Shown piece by piece: positions 8,029 to 15,687 of a DNA stretch of 33,573 nt. Origin of the DNA: Lysobacterales bacterium (GTDB taxonomy: Bacteria > Pseudomonadota > Gammaproteobacteria > Xanthomonadales > SZUA-36); contig JABDJL010000068.1 in assembly GCA_013002505.1 (NCBI GenBank), forward strand, positions 1 through 33,573, given 5' to 3'. Positions within the stretch are counted from its first letter, which is position 1. Every line of letters begins with the position of its first letter. The notes under the pieces were generated by a model. It was not told the origin of the DNA. It did not search any database and worked only from the letters and a program-made list of their open reading frames with translations. A program made the position numbers and the translations under genes.

Positions 8029-9744
8029 TCAGGAAAGCGGCCAGACCGATGCCAGGTATTTCCAGTTCACCACGTAGTAGGCGACAAAAATAGCCAGGAA
8101 GAACAATGCAAAGACGAAAGTTCCGGGCGCTGCAAATCCCCACTTGCCTGCGGCTGCGTGACCCCCGGCATGCTCAATGCCCGGTTCCGCACGCATCAGG
8201 CGGGAGGTGGCCAGGCTGTAGCCTGACTCAGATTCAACGCGTTTACCGAAAAACACTGACAACACGGTTACCAGCACGAAGACCGCACCACCCACAATGG
8301 CCGCCATGCCGCTGATGCCCATGATGCCCATCATCGTGTAAGCGCTGGCCGGGTAATCAAAACCCAACGCCGAGTCGGCGAAGGCCATATCCCAGTGCCT
8401 GCGCTCAACACCCAGTGTGCCGGCGCCCATCATGGCCAGTGTGAATACCGCCATGCCAATGCCGAACAGGTAAGGCTGCCACTTGGCGAGCACCGGGAAT
8501 ACCAGTTGCCGGCGGAACAGAACCGGGATCAGGAAGTAGGTCAAGGACATGAATGCCAGCGTTGTGCCGAGCACCACCGTTGCATGGAAATGGCCAGGCA
8601 CGTAGATCGTGTTGTGAATGATGATGTTGATCTGCTCGGTGCCCATGACAACGCCCGAGATACCGCCGATGAAACCGAAACCGATCAGGGAAATAAACAT
8701 GCCTGAGAAAGTCGGGTTACCCCATGGCGCCTTACGCAACCATTCGAACAGGCCCTTTGTCAGGCCCTTGGCCCGCTGTGCCACCTCGATGGAGCCGGGC
8801 ACGGTCAGGCCGTGGACCATGCTCGCCAGTACCGCCAGGTACATGGCATAGGACGTATTGAAGATCTTCCACTCCGAACTCAGGCCCGGATCAACCAGCA
8901 GGTGATGTGCCGAGGCAAGCTGCAGAAAAGCGATGTACAGCAAGAAAGCCATGCGGCTGACTTTCTCGCTCAGGGGCTTGGCGCCGAACACGATGGCCGC
9001 GATGGCATACCAGACCGCAACGTGTGCCGCCACGTTGATCTGCTGTGAAGAGTGCCCGAAGGCCCACCACACCAGTCTGTACATGGCCGCGTCGATGTGC
9101 GCGATGTAGCCCAGCGACCACAGCCAGGTCGGGATCAGGATAATGGCGCCCGAGGCAATCGTGAATACCGCGATAATGCAGGCTGTCAGCGCGCCGAAGG
9201 TGACCAGGGGGATAGAACCTTCGTAGGTTTTTTCCTCCTTGGCGATGACCAGTGTGCCAAGGAATATGAAACAGCCAATCAGCGCACCGACCGCAAACAG
9301 GATCAGGCCGAGATAGAAATTGGGCGCGGCCGGCATCGGTACATAGGAAGTCATCATCACCGTCGACGATCCGCCCAGCACGGTGATGTTGTTCAGCACC
9401 GCTCCGCCGATCATCAGGCCAAAGGCGGCCCAGGCCAGCTTTGGCGTCGCGAGGCGGCAGCGAAGCAAGGTCGATGAGCAGAAGTACAGCACGGCTATTT
9501 CGAAAAAGATGATCCAGAAGATCAGCATGTTGATGCCGTGCAGGGTCAGCACCTGGTAGAAAATATCGGCTGGCAGCAAGTGGAACGCCGGCCAGCGAGT
9601 CAGCGTGACGCCGACTGCGAGCAGCCCGCCAAACATCAGCAGGACGACCGCTGCAACGGCATTGGCGCGCATCAGCCACTCTGCAGGTTTGTGGAACTGG
9701 AGCCCGGATTCGGGGCAGGTTCGGAAGAGGGGTTGGCTGCTCAT
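8029..9744 (-). CDS. B-type heme-copper subunit I lacking the active-site tyrosine (candidate sNOR-like NO reductase)
   Basis: A 571-residue polytopic protein closest in layout to ba3-type subunit I. All six histidine ligands are present: H69 (low-spin heme), H231, H280 and H281 (CuB/FeB), H385 and H387 (HFH). Their numbering nearly equals that of Thermus ba3. The helix VI motif is GHSSQQ rather than HPxVY, so the position of the cross-linked Tyr is Q235. The cbb3-type Tyr six residues before the His-His pair is also absent (Leu). Oxygen reductases need that Tyr and NO reductases lack it. The operon order (CuA subunit, subunit I, SCO) recalls the norSY-senC cluster of ammonia oxidisers. The start has a strong GGAG site 9 nt upstream. 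The heme-copper family is certain; NO reduction is inferred. Confidence 0.88.
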   Translation of the reverse strand: MSSQPLFRTCPESGLQFHKPAEWLMRANAVAAVVLLMFGGLLAVGVTLTRWPAFHLLPADIFYQVLTLHGINMLIFWIIFFEIAVLYFCSSTLLRCRLATPKLAWAAFGLMIGGAVLNNITVLGGSSTVMMTSYVPMPAAPNFYLGLILFAVGALIGCFIFLGTLVIAKEEKTYEGSIPLVTFGALTACIIAVFTIASGAIILIPTWLWSLGYIAHIDAAMYRLVWWAFGHSSQQINVAAHVAVWYAIAAIVFGAKPLSEKVSRMAFLLYIAFLQLASAHHLLVDPGLSSEWKIFNTSYAMYLAVLASMVHGLTVPGSIEVAQRAKGLTKGLFEWLRKAPWGNPTFSGMFISLIGFGFIGGISGVVMGTEQINIIIHNTIYVPGHFHATVVLGTTLAFMSLTYFLIPVLFRRQLVFPVLAKWQPYLFGIGMAVFTLAMMGAGTLGVERRHWDMAFADSALGFDYPASAYTMMGIMGISGMAAIVGGAVFVLVTVLSVFFGKRVESESGYSLATSRLMRAEPGIEHAGGHAAAGKWGFAAPGTFVFALFFLAIFVAYYVVNWKYLASVWPLS

Positions 9745-9745
9745 G

Positions 9746-10294
9746 TTAGTTCTCCTCCGTCACGTAGATTTTACCGACCATGTTGTGATGACCAATGCCG
9801 CAGTATTCATTGCAAATAATGGTCTGGTCACCACTCGTGTCTGGCGTGACGGTAATGACCATTTCGTAGCCAGGCAGAATCTGCGTATTAATGTTTACCG
9901 GCTGCAGCGAGAAGCCGTGTTGCCAGTCCATGGAAGCGATGTGCAAGCGGTAAGTCTGGTCCTTTTCCAGTTCCAGCAATGGCCACCACTGCCAAAGCCG
10001 GGCGATCAGGTAAACGTCACTGCCGGGAGGTGGGCGCACCACCGGAATTTGCATATCGGTCTCGGTGCGCACGGTGTACTGGTCCACCATGGCCTGGGTC
10101 TTGGCCTGGAACGCTTCGGGGGTCGTGCGGTATGCCTCGTTGGACAGATTCTGCTTTCCATAGACATGCCACAGCGGCATCATGATGAACATGATCAGGG
10201 ACCAGACCAGCGCGATGCCGATCCAGGTGCCCTCCACCCGGTCCAATGGCTGTTTCCACCACAGAATTTCGCTGGGAGGTTGAATGGAGCTCAT
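9746..10294 (-). CDS. CuA-containing subunit II of the heme-copper enzyme
   Basis: A 182-residue protein with one membrane helix (about 23-43) and a periplasmic cupredoxin domain. The CuA ligands are complete: the His in MDWQHGFSL and the CNEYCGIGHHNM motif, which fits C-x3-C-x3-H-x2-M. It takes electrons from a soluble donor such as cytochrome c or a cupredoxin and passes them to subunit I. A single TM helix is typical of B-type subunit II, where A-type has two. It ends 1 nt before subunit I, and AGGTGA lies upstream of its ATG. Confidence 0.9.
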   Translation of the reverse strand: MSSIQPPSEILWWKQPLDRVEGTWIGIALVWSLIMFIMMPLWHVYGKQNLSNEAYRTTPEAFQAKTQAMVDQYTVRTETDMQIPVVRPPPGSDVYLIARLWQWWPLLELEKDQTYRLHIASMDWQHGFSLQPVNINTQILPGYEMVITVTPDTSGDQTIICNEYCGIGHHNMVGKIYVTEEN

Positions 10295-10321
10295 GGCTTC
10301 ACCTGCAATTGATGTAGAAGG

Positions 10322-10489
10322 TCAGGGTTTCGCAACCGGAATGGTCACGATCTCCATCACGCCCCAGATGATGTAAAACACCGCGGGCATGACCACCCCG
10401 ATAAACAGGAGCAGAAACGGATTATCGAGAATGCGCTGGAATACAGGCACACGTACATGCTGATTACTGGTGCTAACGTCTTGATTCAT
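10322..10489 (-). CDS. 55-residue single-helix membrane protein, likely small oxidase subunit
   Basis: The ORF runs from an ATG at 10489 to TGA at 10322 and encodes 55 residues. About 18 polar N-terminal residues, then DNPFLLLFIGVVMPAVFYII, form one transmembrane helix with a short tail. It is the first gene of the minus-strand operon, 27 nt before subunit II, with AGGG 8 nt upstream of the ATG. Size and topology resemble the small third subunit (IIa) of ba3-type enzymes, which is the inferred role. It is easily missed because of its length. Confidence 0.75.
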   Translation of the reverse strand: MNQDVSTSNQHVRVPVFQRILDNPFLLLFIGVVMPAVFYIIWGVMEIVTIPVAKP

Positions 10490-10572
10490 TGGCTTGACCC
10501 TGGCTTTTTATGGTTTCCTGACTCAACAGGAATCAGGCATGCTGAAGCTATCACGGGGCCGCTTTACGACAA

Positions 10573-10586
10573 TTGATGCAAATCAA
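10573..10586. promoter_or_regulatory. Perfect FNR/DNR-type box in the divergent region
   Basis: TTGAT-GCAA-ATCAA is an exact match to the FNR/ANR/DNR consensus. It lies 84 nt upstream of the 55-residue ORF that opens the CuA operon and 54 nt upstream of the DUF1566 lipoprotein on the other strand. Control by O2-sensing FNR or NO-sensing DNR cannot be told apart from the site alone. The regulator is not in the window. Confidence 0.85.
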
Positions 10587-10640
10587 TTACCTCAATCTTC
10601 AACAGGTGCGCACTCATCGTGGCACCGTTAGGATGAGCCG

Positions 10641-11276
10641 ATGAAACCGCACACCCTGATAACAACCGTGGTGTCGGCATTGCTGGCAGCCTGTGGCCAG
10701 GATGCCGTGACGGTGGCGCTCGACGACCCCCACCGTTTCCGCGCCGTGGATGGCAGCGGCGCGGTGCTCGATTCCTTGCCCGCCCGTTGGAACTGCGTGC
10801 TCGACCAGCTCACCGGGCTGACCTGGGAAGTCAAAACGGATCAACCGGGCCTGCACGACTGGAGAAATACCTACAGCTGGTATGCCCCGGAAGAGGCACA
10901 CGATGAGCTCGATTATCGCGGCACGCCCGATGGCGGCCAGTGCGCCGGCAGCGACTGTGATACCCATTCTCTGGTGCAGGCTGTCAATCAACAAGGATGG
11001 TGCGGACACCATGACTGGCGCATGCCGACCCGCGATGAACTGGCGTCAATCAGCGATGTTCGCCTGGCGGATGAACCACCCACAACGTATACCGGCGTTT
11101 TCCGCAATGCCCAGGCGGCGGAATACTGGTCGGGCAATGACTATTCATTTCAATGGGATGCCGCGTGGGCCTGGAATTTTCGCTTCGGACATGATCGCGT
11201 CGAGTGGAAAGCAACCCCCATGCACGTTCGGCTGGTGCGCGGCGAAAGCGTCAACGTGGAAAGGGTAAAAGACTGA
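10641..11276 (+). CDS. DUF1566 (Lcl) domain lipoprotein
   Basis: A 211-residue lipoprotein with signal sequence and lipobox LLAAC near residue 18. The rest has the DUF1566 pattern: LTGLTWEVK at the start, WCGHHDWRMPTRDELASI in the middle, and repeated Trp-rich segments ending in HVRLVRG. The role of this domain is poorly known. It lies 1 nt before ctaA and reads divergently from the CuA operon, sharing the intergenic FNR-type box. AGGA precedes the ATG by 8 nt. Functional connection to heme-copper assembly is suggested only by position. Confidence 0.75.
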   Translation: MKPHTLITTVVSALLAACGQDAVTVALDDPHRFRAVDGSGAVLDSLPARWNCVLDQLTGLTWEVKTDQPGLHDWRNTYSWYAPEEAHDELDYRGTPDGGQCAGSDCDTHSLVQAVNQQGWCGHHDWRMPTRDELASISDVRLADEPPTTYTGVFRNAQAAEYWSGNDYSFQWDAAWAWNFRFGHDRVEWKATPMHVRLVRGESVNVERVKD

Positions 11277-11277
11277 C

Positions 11278-12255
11278 ATGAGGGCACTCGCGCGTTTGTC
11301 TTTGATCCTGGTCCTGGTCCTGGTGGCTGTCAGCGCTTATTTGCGTTTGCATGACTCAGGAATCGGTTGTGCCGATTTCCCAGCCTGTTACGCATTGATT
11401 GGTGAACAACCGAAGCCGGCCGCCAGCACCGCCGAAAACGCCTACCAGAGAATAGTCGCAGAGTCCGATGCGCCGCTGGCCTGGGCGGCGCCTTTGCACC
11501 GGCTGGTCGCCAGCCTGCTGGGCCTGGCCGTGCTGGCGCTGAACGTGTTGGCATTCAAAAACAGGCAACGCCGCCTGATCTGCCTTGCATTGCTGGCGTT
11601 GACCGTGTTCCTGGCCGTTATCGGATTGAAATCCGGCGGCCTGCATCACCCTGCCATCGTGTTGGGCAACCTGGTGGGTGGCTTTTTGCTGCTCGGGCTG
11701 CTCGGCTGGCTGGTGTACGGGTTTTCACTGGGGGCTGCACGCTACATGGAAACCCGCATCAGGCACCTTCGGCCATTGCTGCTTGCCGCGCTGGTCGCGC
11801 TCGGGCTGCAGATTTTGATCGGCGGTCTGACCAGCGCCAATTTTGCCGCAACGGCCTGCCAGACTTTCCCGACCTGTAATGGCGCATGGCTGCCGGACGC
11901 GACACTTTATACCGCGCTGCGTATCGACGAGCCCCATGAAATCGACGCCCGAGGTTACGCCGTCGGCGGACCGGAACGTGTCTCTGTTCACCAGGCGCAC
12001 CGCATCATGGGCATCGTCGCATTCATGTTTATTTTCGCCGCGGCCGTCGCCGCTATCCAGGCCACCGAAGCGCACCGCAAGTGGGGCATCGCCCTGCTGG
12101 TGTTGTTGCTGCTGGAGTTTTCAGCGGGGATTGCATCGGTTTTAACTGGCTTGCCGATCATGCTAGCCGTGTCCCATAACTGGCTGGCGGCGCTGCTGCT
12201 GTTGGTGCTGTTGAAGTTGCTGGCCATCAGCCGCGAAAAGTGGTGGCCGGGCTGA
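11278..12255 (+). CDS. ctaA: Heme A synthase, COX15/CtaA family
   Basis: A 325-residue protein with about eight transmembrane helices that oxidises the C8 methyl of heme O to make heme A. The expected His residues are in PLHRLVASL, LHHPAIVLGN, VHQAHRIMG and VSHNW. The RLHDSGIGC..FPAC segment near 23-38 and the SANFAATACQTFPTC segment correspond to the two periplasmic loops with Cys pairs. No heme O synthase gene (ctaB) is next to it. Its place beside the CuA operon suggests that the B-type enzyme holds an A-type heme, which would be unusual for a NO reductase but is known for the eNOR group. Confidence 0.9.
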   Translation: MRALARLSLILVLVLVAVSAYLRLHDSGIGCADFPACYALIGEQPKPAASTAENAYQRIVAESDAPLAWAAPLHRLVASLLGLAVLALNVLAFKNRQRRLICLALLALTVFLAVIGLKSGGLHHPAIVLGNLVGGFLLLGLLGWLVYGFSLGAARYMETRIRHLRPLLLAALVALGLQILIGGLTSANFAATACQTFPTCNGAWLPDATLYTALRIDEPHEIDARGYAVGGPERVSVHQAHRIMGIVAFMFIFAAAVAAIQATEAHRKWGIALLVLLLLEFSAGIASVLTGLPIMLAVSHNWLAALLLLVLLKLLAISREKWWPG

Positions 12256-12268
12256 GGTGGTGGCGCAA

Positions 12269-12865
12269 CTAAGGGCTCACCCCGGGTTCAGCCCTTAGAA
12301 CAATCCGCGGCGCATTCAGAATGCCGTCGAGCCCCGCGTGTTCCTCTTCGCGGGCCTTTGCGAACGATTCGGGATCCAGCAGCGTTAGCCTGATATTCCT
12401 GCCAATCCGGTTTTCAACGCTTGTCAGTCGGGTAATCGCATCTGCGTACTCCAGGTCCGCAGATACGATCAACAGGTCCAGGGTCGTCGCGGCGGGGTCA
12501 CGCACCGCCTCCCCATACAACATCGCGTAGCAAATGTCGGTATCAAGCTCAGCCAGCGCATTTCGAAGCTGTTCGATGACGCCGAACGTTTTCACCACGA
12601 TGCTGCGCAGTTCTCCGAAAATTGGGCAATCGCGATTGGCGCGGTAGTGCTTCTGGTTACCGATCTTTTCCACGCTCAGCAAACCGGCCCCGGCCAGTCG
12701 TTTCAACTCGCGCTGGACCGATCCGGTCCCCACGCCGGCTAGGCGCACCACTTCGTTGGCGTAATAGCTACGATCCGGATGCCCAAACATCAGGCCCAAT
12801 ACCTGGCGCTGGGTGCGCGTGAACAGCGCATTCCAGAGATCTTTGCCTTGCGAAATAATACCCAT
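12269..12865 (-). CDS. Winged-helix regulator fused to a degenerate nucleotidyltransferase domain
   Basis: This 198-residue protein starts with a winged helix-turn-helix of the ArsR/MarR type (about 18-85; TRTQRQVLGLMFG, then YYANEVVRLAGVGTGSVQREL). The second half resembles the MNT-type minimal nucleotidyltransferase: MLYGEAVRDPAATTLDLLIVS matches the GSxARG..SDIDLLV pattern. The metal-binding acidic pair is incomplete (LDLL for DxD), so catalysis is doubtful. Such wHTH-NTase proteins are often autoregulatory, sometimes as antitoxins; no toxin-like HEPN gene is adjacent. A palindromic operator lies directly upstream, and the -10-like TATCAT ends 7 nt before the ATG, suggesting a leaderless transcript. 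Confidence 0.75.
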   Translation of the reverse strand: MGIISQGKDLWNALFTRTQRQVLGLMFGHPDRSYYANEVVRLAGVGTGSVQRELKRLAGAGLLSVEKIGNQKHYRANRDCPIFGELRSIVVKTFGVIEQLRNALAELDTDICYAMLYGEAVRDPAATTLDLLIVSADLEYADAITRLTSVENRIGRNIRLTLLDPESFAKAREEEHAGLDGILNAPRIVLRAEPGVSP

Positions 12866-12867
12866 TT

Positions 12868-12895
12868 AGGGTATGATAAACCCTAGATTGGGTTT
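12868..12895. promoter_or_regulatory. Operator and promoter of the wHTH-NTase regulator
   Basis: Two overlapping inverted repeats share an arm: AGGGT-N7-ACCCT (12868-12884) and AAACCC-N6-GGGTTT (12878-12895). A -10-like TATCAT reads toward the regulator gene inside the repeat. This layout fits autorepression. No clear gene is transcribed from the other side. Confidence 0.55.
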
Positions 12896-13074
12896 TTCCA
12901 AAGAAATCAGCGATAAAAGACCCTTTTATCGAAGATTTTACCGGGCGCATGAAGGTTTCGGTGAAGGGTCCGGCCGTAACGGCAACCTGAACCTGTCTTC
13001 ACTCCAAGCCGGTTTCGGCGGAAAAACCCGATCTTTTAACCCCCACTGGCCCAGCCGGGCAGCGATAGAAATTT

Positions 13075-13267
13075 CCCACGAATTACACAAATTACACAAA
13101 TTAAAAGAATAAACAGAACTGGACCCTGCCTGATTGGCGGTTTGTTCTAAGTCTGCGGTGCTAAGTACTCAATCATTGACGATTGGTTTCATTTTTAGCC
13201 TGGAAGCAGTGCAAGGCCCCAGTCACGCAACTAACCAAGTCTCATATAATTTGTGTAATTTGTGGGG
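13075..13267. repeat. 193-bp AT-rich element with 20-bp terminal inverted repeats
   Basis: The left arm at 13075-13094 and the reverse complement of 13247-13266 match at 19 of 20 positions (core AATTACACAAATTA). The left arm continues with a second copy of the 10-bp period. The 152 nt between hold no credible gene. Together with the operator this accounts for the 409-nt gap 12866-13274. Size and ends resemble a MITE. A related arm occurs at 15536-15551. Confidence 0.6.
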
Positions 13268-13274
13268 ATAAACC

Positions 13275-13925
13275 TCAGGATTCCATCGAAGCGATAAACG
13301 CGTTGGCCTCGGCAATGGCTTTTTGCATCTCGGCGATCAACTGGTCGGTGTCACGTTCGATATTGCCCAGTTCGTTGCGCAGAGATCCGATCGCGCGGGC
13401 ATTGAGGTTGTGCTTCAGCACCAGGACCTGGTCTTCGAAGGCCTCCAGCACCGGTGGCATGGCCGATTCGGCGCGGCGCATCGCAGCCATCAGCTGTGCA
13501 TAACGGGAGCGCGTGTCACGCAGCAGTGAAGCGCTCTCGCGCCGCAGGTTGGCGCTGGAATACTGGTCGAGTTCTTCCTCCCATTCTTCGAAAAGGTCCT
13601 CGGCGACCGTTCCGATGGATTCAATGCGATCGGTGACCTCGGCGGCGCGCGCCTGGCTGCGTTCAAACTCGGAGTTCAGCTTGTTGTAAACCTTCTCCAG
13701 TTCACCGCCATCGAATTCGACCGTGCTGCGAAACTGGTCAAGCGCCGAAGCGAACTGCTCGGCGGCATCGTCCTGGGCATCCCTCGCTTCCTCGACGCGA
13801 TCAACGAGGATGTCACGTTTTTCAATACCGATTCCTTCCATGGCCTTGTAATAGGTGCTGGAACAACCGGCCAACAACAGGCCAGCCAGGAATGAGGTCG
13901 TTAACAGGCGCGAGAAAGCAGGCAT
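13275..13925 (-). CDS. DUF2959 family lipoprotein
   Basis: A 216-residue protein from the ATG at 13925; an earlier in-frame TTG at 13964 overlaps a TATAAT promoter element and is unlikely. GGAG lies 9 nt before the chosen start. A signal sequence ends in the lipobox LLAGC, so this is an envelope lipoprotein. The remainder is highly charged and helical, with long heptad-like stretches (about 40-205), as expected of DUF2959. No function is established. It is followed by the inverted-repeat element and preceded by the DUF2779 gene on the same strand, with about 100 nt between. Confidence 0.85.
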   Translation of the reverse strand: MPAFSRLLTTSFLAGLLLAGCSSTYYKAMEGIGIEKRDILVDRVEEARDAQDDAAEQFASALDQFRSTVEFDGGELEKVYNKLNSEFERSQARAAEVTDRIESIGTVAEDLFEEWEEELDQYSSANLRRESASLLRDTRSRYAQLMAAMRRAESAMPPVLEAFEDQVLVLKHNLNARAIGSLRNELGNIERDTDQLIAEMQKAIAEANAFIASMES

Positions 13926-13963
13926 CACGGGTGTCTCCATCAAGGTGTCAGTCGAGGTGCGCA

Positions 13964-13969
13964 ATTATA
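13964..13969 (-). promoter_or_regulatory. -10 element of the DUF2959 gene
   Basis: A perfect TATAAT on the minus strand, 38 nt before the chosen ATG. The -35 region is weak (CTCGAA at about 17 nt). It helps to rule out the upstream TTG start. Confidence 0.5.
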
Positions 13970-14027
13970 GTCCTTGCGCGCGACCATTCGAGGGCATTTC
14001 ACACGGATTTACATTGATCGGCCACGC

Positions 14028-15491
14028 TCAGTGCCGTTCAAAAAAGTGAACCAGCCTGACCATCGCCAGCGTGTCGTAGCGGCAGTATTCGAGCAGTTGT
14101 TGCCGAATCTGCTCCCTGCGCTGCGGCGTGGTTTTTTCATCGATCGCCTCGAGGTAGGCATTGGATGCCTCGGTACCCTCGTGCACGCCCTCGAGCCGCG
14201 TGTAATCGAGGTCCGGCGCAATGGTGGGCAGGATCGCCTTCAGTGACCACGAGCCCAGCATTTGCGGGTGGTAATAGGCTGCCTTGATGGGCGGGGCGAT
14301 ATCAACGATACGCTCGAGTAACAATTGCAACCGCGCTTCGAGGTCTGGATACAGTTCTTGCAGGTTTTTAATCACGTGCTTTTCGTAGGTGGTGTAAACA
14401 ATCACCGGCCCGTGATCGCCCAGACCCTCGATCATCGCCTCGGCGCAGGCCCGCATCGGTGACCCGCCGTCGAGTTCCAGGAACTCCAGGTGTTCCAGTA
14501 AACCGTCTTCATGTTCGACGTGACACGACCACTGAAAGGGCAAGGCCTGGTATGGCCGTGTCCCGGGCCAGACCGGCACCGGCCGGCCGAAGGTTTCGAA
14601 ATCAAAATAAAAACGCGGGTATTCAAGATTGCGCATGAATTCGCCTGCGCCCGGCAAGATTTCGGCCGCGCCCGATCGCGTAACGCGCAGTATCCGCAGG
14701 TGGGGATCGCTATCGAGCTCAGATGCCGGCACATCGAGAATATCTTGGTATCCCCTGGCGACAAGGGCGCCCAGCTTTTTCTTGCTGCCGCCCAGGCCAT
14801 GCAGCGGATAATCACTGTCAACCGGCCAGCAGTGCCTGAAGAACGGACATGGATAGGGGCTGGTGCAATGCTGGCCAACCGGGTAAACCGGCTCATCGCC
14901 CGATACGGCATTGCGTGCCTTGTCCACCCAGGCCGGGACCGAAGACAACAGCTCATCAACGGTGCCGGTCAGATCCTGTTCGACCAGCAGGCCCGCGTAC
15001 CGGCCATCGCCCTGGTAGACGAACTGATTGTCTACGTGCGCCAGGCTGATTCGCGAGTAGCCGTAACCGGCACCGCGATGAACCCAGGCCTGGATAGCGC
15101 AATCCTGGGCATACTGATCCTTGAGGCTGGTTGACGCCTTGACCTCGACAATGCGCCAGCTGTCGCCATCGGGCAACAGCACATCCTCGCGAACCAGCAC
15201 ACCATCATGCGACAGCGTTGCTTCGAAAACCGGCTCGCGGAACAGGCCGTTCATCAATTCGCGGCTGGTGCGTTCAGCGGCCGCCAGGCCGATTTCGTAC
15301 TCGATGTACTGACCCTTGCCCCGGGCCTCCCGGTAGAGCTCAACGGCAATAGCGCCTACCTGGTCACCTGCCTGGAATGCGGCCAGTGTTTGGGAGGAGT
15401 GCTCGGCCAGCTCATTCCGGTGCACTTCAAGCCATGCCTTCTTGGGGCACTGCAGGGCTGACATGATGCGGGACTTGGACAGGCGTACCAT
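14028..15491 (-). CDS. DUF2779 protein: Fe-S PD-(D/E)XK nuclease fused to a DnaQ-like exonuclease
   Basis: A 487-residue protein from the ATG at 15491 (GAGAA upstream); a longer form to 15518 is possible. The N-terminal part resembles Cas4/RecB-type nucleases: D103, E116-V-K118 (IVEVKAS), and four Cys placed for a [4Fe-4S] cluster, C15 in ALQCPKKAW and C209, C215, C221 in the HC-x5-C-x5-C stretch. The C-terminal part is RNase H-like exonuclease: YFDFETFG with D297/E299, VIVYTTYEKH, and CRYDTLAMVRL with the last Asp. It is therefore probably a DNA- or RNA-processing nuclease with two active sites. There is no cas1/cas2 or CRISPR array nearby, so a CRISPR role is not supported. Confidence 0.82.
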   Translation of the reverse strand: MVRLSKSRIMSALQCPKKAWLEVHRNELAEHSSQTLAAFQAGDQVGAIAVELYREARGKGQYIEYEIGLAAAERTSRELMNGLFREPVFEATLSHDGVLVREDVLLPDGDSWRIVEVKASTSLKDQYAQDCAIQAWVHRGAGYGYSRISLAHVDNQFVYQGDGRYAGLLVEQDLTGTVDELLSSVPAWVDKARNAVSGDEPVYPVGQHCTSPYPCPFFRHCWPVDSDYPLHGLGGSKKKLGALVARGYQDILDVPASELDSDPHLRILRVTRSGAAEILPGAGEFMRNLEYPRFYFDFETFGRPVPVWPGTRPYQALPFQWSCHVEHEDGLLEHLEFLELDGGSPMRACAEAMIEGLGDHGPVIVYTTYEKHVIKNLQELYPDLEARLQLLLERIVDIAPPIKAAYYHPQMLGSWSLKAILPTIAPDLDYTRLEGVHEGTEASNAYLEAIDEKTTPQRREQIRQQLLEYCRYDTLAMVRLVHFFERH

Positions 15492-15524
15492 GAATCTATT
15501 CTCAAATGCAGATATCAAAATATC

Positions 15525-15682
15525 CGTAAATTGCGCGAATTACGCAAATTATTTTGGATTGGGAAGGTGCCAGCGACGAGCATGCTCCATTTCCTGGTTG
15601 GAAAGCAGTAAAAAAAGCAGTTAGAAAAATGATCACTTGCCAAATCGGTAAATTCGTAAAATTCGTGGAATTGGTGGAAAAT
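15525..15682. repeat. Second AT-rich imperfect inverted-repeat element
   Basis: CGAATTACGCAAATTA at 15536-15551 matches the arm of the element at 13075 at 15 of 16 positions. Near 15648-15682 is a loosely inverted counterpart with AATTCGT/AATTCGTGG units. The two elements bracket the DUF2959 and DUF2779 genes. The exact ends are not clear. Confidence 0.4.
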
Positions 15683-15687
15683 TTTCT

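Noticed and set aside
8891-9679. A 262-residue minus-strand ORF overlapping subunit I
   Set aside because: It is a +1 shadow within the B-type subunit I gene, whose heme ligands are all in the other frame.
12270-12297. An 8-bp inverted repeat TAAGGGCT / AGCCCTTA between ctaA and the wHTH gene, as terminator
   Set aside because: No T tract follows on either strand and one arm is inside the coding end of the regulator; it may still aid termination.
13075-13103. Short direct repeats that might start a CRISPR array
   Set aside because: The repeated unit is a 10-bp AT-rich period with no spacers.
12873-13112. A 79-residue plus-strand ORF downstream of the wHTH operator
   Set aside because: Its C-terminal part is a translation of the AT-rich repeat arm (13075-13103), and no ribosome site is seen.
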